In this document: in pieces, positions 58,510 through 64,000 of the stretch
How the letters are laid out: each line of letters begins with the position of its first letter
Numbering within the stretch: the first letter of the stretch is position 1
NCBI RefSeq assembly: GCF_003034915.1
Contig: NZ_PZJX01000040.1
Span: 62,001-126,000 of the forward strand
Direction of reading: 5' to 3'
DNA length: 64,000 nt
Source of the DNA: Mesorhizobium helmanticense
GTDB lineage: Bacteria > Pseudomonadota > Alphaproteobacteria > Rhizobiales > Rhizobiaceae
Notes under the pieces: model-generated
Seen by the model: the letters and a program-made list of their open reading frames with translations, nothing else
Database searches by the model: none
Told to the model about the DNA's origin: nothing
Translations under genes and position numbers: made by a program

Positions 58510-61461
58510 ATGAAAAAAGGCGATCATCTCTTTCTTGTCGACGGCTCCGGCTACATTTTTCGCGCCTATCACGCGCTGCCGCCGCTCAACCGCAAATCGG
58601 ACGGCTTGCCGACCAATGCCGTGCTCGGCTTCTGCAATATGGTATGGAAGCTGATGCAGGATGCCCGCAATACCGACGTTGGCGTGGTGCCGACGCATTT
58701 CGCGGTCATCTTCGACTATTCGTCGAAGACCTTCCGTAACGACCTCTACCCCGAATACAAGGCCAATCGCTCGGCTCCGCCCGAGGATCTGATCCCGCAA
58801 TTCGGCCTGATCCGCCAGGCGACGACGGCCTTCAACCTGCCCTGCATTGAAATGGAAGGGTTCGAGGCCGACGACCTCATCGCTACCTATTGCCGGCTCG
58901 CCTGCGAGGTCGGCGGCGACACCACCATCATCTCGTCCGACAAGGACCTGATGCAGTTGGTCGGCGCTACCGTCGGTATGTACGACCCGATGAAGGACCG
59001 CCAGATCGGCATTCCCGAAGTCATCGAGAAATGGGGCGTGCCGCCGGAAAAGATGATCGACCTGCAGGCGCTGACCGGCGACTCCGTCGACAACGTGCCG
59101 GGCGTGCCCGGCATCGGCCCGAAGACGGCGGCGCAATTGCTCGAACAGTTCGGCGATCTCGACGGCCTGCTCGCCCGCGCCGGCGAGATCAAGCAGGACA
59201 AGCGGCGGGAATCGATCATTGCCAATGCCGACAAGGCGCGCATTTCACGCGAGCTGGTGACGTTGAAAAAGGATGTGCCGGTTGTCGAAGGGCTCGACAA
59301 TTTCGTCCTTCATGCGCCCGACGGACCGAAGCTGATCGGCTTCCTCAAGACCATGGAATTCACCACGCTGTCCCGCCGTGTCGGTGAAGCGACCGGAACC
59401 GAGGTCGGCGATGTCCAGGCCGTTGCGGTCACCATCGAACGCGCCGACACCGCGCATGGCCCCGATGTCGGGTCTGGAGCGCCGGCAGCCGCCGAAAACG
59501 CGGCTGGTGCCGGGCCTGACGAAGCGGCGTCCGCCAAGGCGCAGGCACCCTCGCAAGGCGACACCCCCTCCCTGCTCTCGGCGCTGCGCCTGGAGGCAGC
59601 TTCCGCTGGCAAGGTCGATGCATCAGCCTATGTCGCCATCCGCGATACCGCGATGCTGAAAGCCTGGTTGGCGGAGGCGAAGGAGACAGGTGTCGTCGCC
59701 TTCGATACGCAGACCACCTCGTCGGACCCGATGCTAGCCGACCTCGTCGGTTTCTCCATGGCCATCGCGCCAGGCCGCGCCGCCTATGTGCCGCTCGCCC
59801 ACACGAGCGGAGACGGCGACCTGCTTGGCGGCGGGCTGATCGAGAACCAGGTCCCGGTCCGCGAGGCGCTGGCCCTCCTGAAACCCTTGCTCGAGGATCG
59901 CTCCGTCCTCAAGATCGTGCAGGACGTCAAGTGCGACATCGTCGTCATGAGCCGCCATGGCATCGACGTCGCGCCCTTCGACGACACCATGCTGATCTCC
60001 TACGTGCTCGACGCTGGAACCGGCCATCACACCTTGGCGGCTCTTTCCGAAAAATGGCTTGGCCATGCGACGACCCCGCTCAAGGATCTCGCTGGGTCGG
60101 GAAGAAGCTCCGTCGGTTTCGATCAGGTCGACATCGACAAGGCGACCGCCTACGCCGCCGGGCAAGCCGACGTGACGCTGAGGCTGTGGCGGGTGCTGAA
60201 GCCGCGACTTGCCGCAAAGGGCCTTGTCTCCGTCTACGAGCGTCTGGAGCGGCCGCTGGTGCCGGTGCTGGCGAGGATGGAGCAGCGCGGCATCTCGGTA
60301 GACCGGCAGATCCTGTCGCGGCTCTCCGGCGAGCTGGCGCAAGGTGCGGCACGGCTGGAAGAGGATATCTATGGACTCATTGGCGAGCGCATCAACATCG
60401 GCTCGCCCAAGCAGCTCGGCGATATCCTGTTTGGACGCATGGGCCTGCCGGGTGGTTCGAAAACCAAGACCGGACAGTGGTCGACCTCCGCGCAACTGCT
60501 GGAGGATCTCGCCGCCGAGGGTCATGAACTGCCCAGAAAAATCGTTGACTGGCGCCAGCTCACCAAGCTGAAATCGACCTACACCGATGCGTTGCCTGGT
60601 TTCATCCATCCCGACACCAGGCGCGTGCACACCTCATATGCGCTGGCCGCGACGACGACGGGCCGTCTGTCGTCCTCCGATCCCAATTTGCAGAACATCC
60701 CGGTGCGCACCGCCGAGGGCCGCAAGATCAGGACCGCCTTCATTGCCGACAAGGGCCACAAACTGGTCTCGGCCGACTACAGCCAGATCGAGCTGCGCGT
60801 GCTTGCCCATGTCGCCGAAATCCCGCAGCTCACGCAGGCTTTCGCCGACGGCGCCGACATCCACGCCATCACCGCCTCGGAGATGTTCAACGTGCCGGTC
60901 GAGGGCATGCCGTCAGAGGTGCGCCGCCGCGCCAAGGCGATCAATTTCGGCATCATCTACGGCATCTCGGCTTTCGGTCTGGCCAACCAGCTGTCGATCC
61001 CGCGCGAGGAAGCCAGCGCCTATATAAAGAAATATTTCGAACGCTTCCCCGGCATCCGCGACTATATCGAAGCGACCAAGGCCTATGCCCGCGAACACGG
61101 CTTTGTCGAAACCATTTTCGGCCGCCGCATTCATTACCCGGAGATACGCTCGTCGAATCCTTCGATCCGCGCCTTCAACGAGCGCGCCTCGATCAATGCG
61201 CGCCTGCAAGGCACCGCCGCCGACATCATCCGCCGCGCCATGGTGCATATGGACGAGGCGCTGGAGAAGGCAGGGCTCTCGGCCCGCATGCTGTTGCAGG
61301 TGCATGACGAGCTGATCTTCGAAACGGTGGAAGCCGAAGTCGAAGCGACGATTCCCGTCGTGCGCCAGGTGATGGAACACGCGCCGATGCCGGCGGTTTC
61401 AATGTCGGTGCCACTGCATGTCGACGCCCGCGCCGCCAGCAACTGGGACGAGGCGCATTAA
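58510..61461 (+). CDS. polA: DNA polymerase I
   Basis: A 983-residue polymerase for repair and Okazaki-fragment processing. Residues about 1-290 are the 5'-3' exonuclease (FEADDLIATYCRL, SSDKDLMQLV, and HhH VPGVPGIGPKTAAQLL). An Ala-rich linker (about 320-375) leads to the 3'-5' exonuclease domain (about 385-560), and then the polymerase domain with motif A VSADYSQIELRVLAH, motif B RRRAKAINFGIIYG and motif C LLQVHDELIFE. The first exonuclease motif reads FDTQ, with Gln401 where E. coli has Glu357; Asp399, Asp476 and Asp554 remain. ATG 58510 is used; its ribosome-binding site is weak. Confidence 0.95.
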   Translation: MKKGDHLFLVDGSGYIFRAYHALPPLNRKSDGLPTNAVLGFCNMVWKLMQDARNTDVGVVPTHFAVIFDYSSKTFRNDLYPEYKANRSAPPEDLIPQFGLIRQATTAFNLPCIEMEGFEADDLIATYCRLACEVGGDTTIISSDKDLMQLVGATVGMYDPMKDRQIGIPEVIEKWGVPPEKMIDLQALTGDSVDNVPGVPGIGPKTAAQLLEQFGDLDGLLARAGEIKQDKRRESIIANADKARISRELVTLKKDVPVVEGLDNFVLHAPDGPKLIGFLKTMEFTTLSRRVGEATGTEVGDVQAVAVTIERADTAHGPDVGSGAPAAAENAAGAGPDEAASAKAQAPSQGDTPSLLSALRLEAASAGKVDASAYVAIRDTAMLKAWLAEAKETGVVAFDTQTTSSDPMLADLVGFSMAIAPGRAAYVPLAHTSGDGDLLGGGLIENQVPVREALALLKPLLEDRSVLKIVQDVKCDIVVMSRHGIDVAPFDDTMLISYVLDAGTGHHTLAALSEKWLGHATTPLKDLAGSGRSSVGFDQVDIDKATAYAAGQADVTLRLWRVLKPRLAAKGLVSVYERLERPLVPVLARMEQRGISVDRQILSRLSGELAQGAARLEEDIYGLIGERINIGSPKQLGDILFGRMGLPGGSKTKTGQWSTSAQLLEDLAAEGHELPRKIVDWRQLTKLKSTYTDALPGFIHPDTRRVHTSYALAATTTGRLSSSDPNLQNIPVRTAEGRKIRTAFIADKGHKLVSADYSQIELRVLAHVAEIPQLTQAFADGADIHAITASEMFNVPVEGMPSEVRRRAKAINFGIIYGISAFGLANQLSIPREEASAYIKKYFERFPGIRDYIEATKAYAREHGFVETIFGRRIHYPEIRSSNPSIRAFNERASINARLQGTAADIIRRAMVHMDEALEKAGLSARMLLQVHDELIFETVEAEVEATIPVVRQVMEHAPMPAVSMSVPLHVDARAASNWDEAH

Positions 61462-61469
61462 GTCCAGGT

Positions 61470-61874
61470 TCAAGCCGCCTCGGCCAAACACTTGGCGCAC
61501 GTCCCCCGAAACTCGATCACCGCCTTCTTGGCAGCGAATCCCGTGGAGCGCACCCATTCGTCCAGCCGGTGGCCGACATCGTGGTCGGACATTTCGGTCA
61601 CTTGCCCGCATGTGTCGCAGATGGCGAAGGCGGTCATCGAATGGCTGTGGTCGTGCGGCTCGGCGCAGGCGACGAACGAGTTGAGGCTTTCGAGCCTGTG
61701 CACGAGACCGGACTTAACCAGCGTATCGAGCGCGCGATAGACCTGGAGCGGCGCCCGGAAACCACGCTCGCGCAGCTGGTCGAGCAACGTGTAGGCGCTG
61801 AGCGGCCCGCTGGCGGCCTCGAGTTTCTCAAGCACGCACAATTGGTTCTTCGTCAGCACATCCCTAGCCGCCAT
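61470..61874 (-). CDS. Fur-family regulator, Zur-like
   Basis: A 134-residue Fur-family repressor. The winged helix has SAYTLLDQLRERGFRAPLQVYRALDTLVKSGLVHRLESLNSFVAC. The metal region has PHDHSHSMTAFAICDTCGQVTE and a closing CAKCLAEA, giving the two CxxC structural zinc pairs typical of Zur. The APLQVYRALD segment and absence of Fur-type extra histidines favour zinc sensing. The znuABC genes are not adjacent. It is convergent with polA with eight bases between the stops. ATG 61874 has CGGGATC upstream. Confidence 0.75.
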   Translation of the reverse strand: MAARDVLTKNQLCVLEKLEAASGPLSAYTLLDQLRERGFRAPLQVYRALDTLVKSGLVHRLESLNSFVACAEPHDHSHSMTAFAICDTCGQVTEMSDHDVGHRLDEWVRSTGFAAKKAVIEFRGTCAKCLAEAA

Positions 61875-62072
61875 GATCCCGTTTCCAGCCTGTCTGCGCC
61901 ATCTGCACGCCACGTCTGCATGCCAATGGATCCTCGTCCCTACCCAGATAGCGACGAACAGGCGTTTTTGCTACTGTTTCCGCCTGAAGGCTTCGTAGCG
62001 CAAAGGCGCGTCGCAGGCCGAGCGTGGCGCCGCATTCGAAATACCTGAGTGGGTACACGTTCGAATGAAAGA

Positions 62073-62092
62073 CGGCGGGACCAAGCCCGCCG
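62073..62092. terminator. Terminator after the aldo-keto reductase gene
   Basis: Seven-base arms CGGCGGG (62073-62079) and CCCGCCG (62086-62092) with a six-base loop lie 30 bases after the aldo-keto reductase stop on the minus strand and are followed by TCTTTC. The rest of the 248-bp spacer up to 61875 shows no supported gene. Confidence 0.6.
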
Positions 62093-62122
62093 CCTTATAT
62101 TTTGCCGGCTATTGATTACCGG

Positions 62123-63169
62123 TCACTTCCTCGGGGGGCCTTTGCGTTCGGCCGAGGCCGCCCACAGATTGATGTCGGCTTCGCGCGCGTAGGTGTCGAT
62201 CTCGGCGAGTTCGGCATCACCGAAATCGAGCGCCTTCAGCGCGCCGGCGCAATCCTCGACCTGTTCCGGCCGGCTGGCGCCGATCAGCGCCGAGGTCACC
62301 CGGCCCTTGCGCAGCACCCAGGCCAAAGCCATCTGTGCCAGCGTCTGGCCGCGGCGGCCGGCAATCGCGTTCAGCGCCTTGATGTTGGTGATGGTCTTGT
62401 CGTTGATGAAAGCCGACTTCAGCGATTTGCCTTGTGAAGCGCGGCTGCCCTCGGGGATGCCGCCGAGATATTTGTCGGTCAGCATGCCTTGCGCCAGTGG
62501 CGAGAACACGATCGAGCCGACGCCGAGCCCTTCCAGCGTGTCGAGCAGTCCATCCTCCTCGACCCAGCGGTTGAGCATCGAATAGCTCGGCTGGTGGATG
62601 ACGCAGGGCGTGCCGAGCTGCTTCAATATGTCGGCCGCTTCACGCGTGCGCTGCGAATTATAGGAGGAGATGCCGGCATAAAGAGCTTTGCCCGAGCGCA
62701 CCGCATGGTCGAGCGCACCCATCGTCTCCTCCAGCGGGGTATCGGGGTCGAAGCGGTGCGAATAGAAAATGTCGACATAGTCGAGCCCCATCCGCTTCAG
62801 GCTCTGGTCGAGGCTGGCCAGCACATATTTGCGTCCGCCCCATTCACCGTAGGGTCCGGCCCACATTTCATAGCCCGCCTTGGTCGAGATGATCAGCTCG
62901 TCGCGATAGGCGGCAAAGTCGGCGCGCAGGATTTCACCGAAAGCGGTCTCGGCCGAGCCGGGCGGCGGGCCGTAATTGTTGGCAAGGTCGAAATGCGTAA
63001 TGCCAAGGTCAAAGGCCTTGCGCACGATGGCCTGCTTGGTCTTGTGCGGCGTGTCGTTGCCGAAATTGTGCCAAAGCCCGAGCGAGATTGCCGGCAGCTT
63101 CAGGCCGGACCGCCCACAGCGGTTGTAGATCATCTTCTCGTAGCGGTTTTCGGCGGCGACATAGGGCAT
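62123..63169 (-). CDS. Aldo-keto reductase, YghZ/Gpr type
   Basis: A 348-residue NADPH-dependent reductase of the AKR14 kind. Landmarks are GLWHNFGNDTP, the catalytic-site FDLANNYGPPPGSAE (Asp and Tyr), DYVDIFYSHRFDPDTPLEETMGAL with catalytic His, and the cofactor-binding LIGASRPEQVED. YghZ-like enzymes reduce L-glyceraldehyde 3-phosphate and other aldehydes such as methylglyoxal. ATG 63169 follows CGAGGATTTCCC. It lies downstream of the Gfo/Idh gene on the same strand, with a hairpin between. Confidence 0.9.
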   Translation of the reverse strand: MPYVAAENRYEKMIYNRCGRSGLKLPAISLGLWHNFGNDTPHKTKQAIVRKAFDLGITHFDLANNYGPPPGSAETAFGEILRADFAAYRDELIISTKAGYEMWAGPYGEWGGRKYVLASLDQSLKRMGLDYVDIFYSHRFDPDTPLEETMGALDHAVRSGKALYAGISSYNSQRTREAADILKQLGTPCVIHQPSYSMLNRWVEEDGLLDTLEGLGVGSIVFSPLAQGMLTDKYLGGIPEGSRASQGKSLKSAFINDKTITNIKALNAIAGRRGQTLAQMALAWVLRKGRVTSALIGASRPEQVEDCAGALKALDFGDAELAEIDTYAREADINLWAASAERKGPPRK

Positions 63170-63244
63170 GGGAAATCCTCGTATCTGAACGGACCGAGGG
63201 CCGTCGTCGCGAATGTGACGAGGAGGCCCTGCGCGCCATCCTTA

Positions 63245-63272
63245 CCCTCTCCCCAGGGCAACAGGGAGAGGG
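63245..63272. terminator. Hairpin between Gfo/Idh and aldo-keto reductase genes
   Basis: Nine-base perfect arms CCCTCTCCC (63245-63253) and GGGAGAGGG (63264-63272) with a ten-base loop lie 31 bases after the Gfo/Idh stop. The arms resemble the hairpin at 16158-16180, suggesting a common intergenic repeat with terminator function. Confidence 0.6.
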
Positions 63273-63302
63273 GCAATCAAAATTATCGATAATCGCTGCG
63301 GC

Positions 63303-64000
63303 TTATTTCTTCTTGGCCAGCAGCGCCTTCGCTTCCTCGATGCCGAGTGCGGCCGGCCGTTCGCAGCTCGTCTGCATGGCGACGAACTTGCCGGTCTCGC
63401 CGGAGAGCAATATGCCGGTCATGACGTCGACGGCATGCAGCGCCAGTTCCATCGAGCAGCGGTGCGGCCGCCCTTCGGTGATCGCCAATGCCATGTCGGC
63501 CAGGCCGGCGGTCCGGTAGTTGGCCATCATGCCGTGCGAATGCATCTCGTTGGCGACGCTGAACGGATGCTTCCATTTCGGCAGCTTCTTGACCGGCTTG
63601 GCCGCCTCGGTGAGACGCACTTCGCCACCGAAGAAATTCGGATCCGGCACGAACACCGTGCCCGCCTCGCCATAGAGCTCCATCGGCGCATGGCCATGGC
63701 TCCAGACGTCCCAGCTGGTATTGAGCGTCACCACGGCGCCATTCTCGAACTCCAGCAGACCGTGGATGGTCGTCGGCGTGGCGACCGGGATTTTTTCGCC
63801 CGCGCGCGGCTTGGACGAAATCGTCCGCTCTTTCGCCGGGATCGAGGCGAAGGCCGCGACTCGGCTGACCGGCCCGATCAACTGGATCAGATTGGTGATG
63901 TAATAGGGTCCGATATCGAGCACCGGTCCCGCGCCAGGCAGGAAGAAGAAATCCGGATTGGGATGCCAGTGCTCCATGCCGTGGCTCATCACATGGCAGG
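63303..64000 (-). CDS. Gfo/Idh/MocA-family oxidoreductase, C-terminal part only
   Basis: The frame is open to the window edge, so the N-terminal NAD-binding domain is not seen. About 232 residues remain. GPVLDIGPYYITNLIQLIGPVSRVAAFAS and GLLEFENGAVVTLNTSWDVW are typical of the C-terminal substrate domain, and the end (EEAKALLAKKK) is complete. The family oxidises sugars, inositols or their phosphates; the substrate is unknown. It precedes the aldo-keto reductase on the same strand. Confidence 0.82.
   Translation of the reverse strand, partial: CHVMSHGMEHWHPNPDFFFLPGAGPVLDIGPYYITNLIQLIGPVSRVAAFASIPAKERTISSKPRAGEKIPVATPTTIHGLLEFENGAVVTLNTSWDVWSHGHAPMELYGEAGTVFVPDPNFFGGEVRLTEAAKPVKKLPKWKHPFSVANEMHSHGMMANYRTAGLADMALAITEGRPHRCSMELALHAVDVMTGILLSGETGKFVAMQTSCERPAALGIEEAKALLAKKK

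Noticed and set aside
61915..62048. A 44-residue plus-strand frame upstream of the Zur-like gene
   Set aside because: No ribosome-binding site, no recognisable features, and it sits in the expected promoter region of the divergent gene.
1..64000. Mobile element, prophage, integron, tRNA-linked island or CRISPR-Cas
   Set aside because: No integrase, transposase, phage structural gene, cas gene, repeat-spacer array or tRNA was found on either strand; the only foreign-looking pieces are single genes of lower GC.

Overview
The window is about 64 kb of GC-rich bacterial chromosome. Its gene content and order fit an alphaproteobacterium of the order Rhizobiales, most likely Mesorhizobium or a close relative. 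The evidence is the order lptC-lptA-lptB-rpoN-hpf-ptsN, the sulfur cluster cysG-DUF2849-cysI-cysH-DUF934, an OlsB-type ornithine-lipid acyltransferase, long-form HPF, an RpoH-type heat-shock promoter of alphaproteobacterial form, and several tripartite tricarboxylate transporter (TTT) genes. It reads as core chromosome. I found no tRNA, rRNA, CRISPR array, integrase, transposase or phage gene.

Layout. Positions 1-6060 hold a catabolic operon on the minus strand (tctC-tctB-tctA, family III CoA-transferase, citryl-CoA-lyase-like enzyme cut by the window edge) with a divergent IclR regulator. Positions 6085-10546 hold a GNAT enzyme, a membrane protein and a second tctC-tctB-tctA operon. Positions 10543-18056 hold DNA repair (nth, an Ada-type methyltransferase), a TTG-started ribokinase-family gene, an amidase, a LysE-type exporter, a nucleoside hydrolase and a heat-shock pair (hsp20, DUF1150). 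Positions 18148-23447 carry the minus-strand series lptC-lptA-lptB / rpoN / hpf / ptsN. Positions 23761-31192 hold sppA, ihfB, lapA, an ornithine-cyclodeaminase homologue, a VOC protein, two RNA-methyltransferase-type genes, lspA and an acuI-like reductase.

Positions 31292-38417 carry a hybrid histidine kinase, olsB behind a candidate Pho box, a TRIC-type membrane protein, grpE, a small protein with a NepR-like tail, a fatty acid desaturase and a DJ-1/PfpI protein. Positions 38614-45211 hold a GMC oxidoreductase and the assimilatory sulfur cluster. Positions 45592-53997 hold a host-attachment-family protein, a Kef-type antiporter, an AraC/MDR divergent pair, an SDR coupled to an unrecognised gene of lower GC, and a class A penicillin-binding protein. 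Positions 54102-64000 hold a beta-propeller protein, several very small proteins, an RNase D-like exonuclease, an M20 peptidase, a candidate small RNA, polA, a Zur-like regulator, an aldo-keto reductase and the end of a Gfo/Idh dehydrogenase.

The most interesting signals are regulatory. A correctly spaced sigma54 (-24/-12) element lies on the opposite strand inside the spacer of the likely rpoN promoter, which suggests autorepression. A roughly 147-nt candidate small RNA beside polA has four hairpins, three with C-rich loops, and ends in a hairpin plus seven U. A three-repeat Pho box precedes olsB. Both tctC genes are followed by a perfect GC hairpin before tctB. hsp20 and grpE carry RpoH-type promoters with the same 17-bp spacer. 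The protein-level oddities are a Glu-to-Gln change in the PolA proofreading motif, a degenerate receiver in the kinase and an orphan gene of unknown function joined to an SDR by a GTGA overlap.
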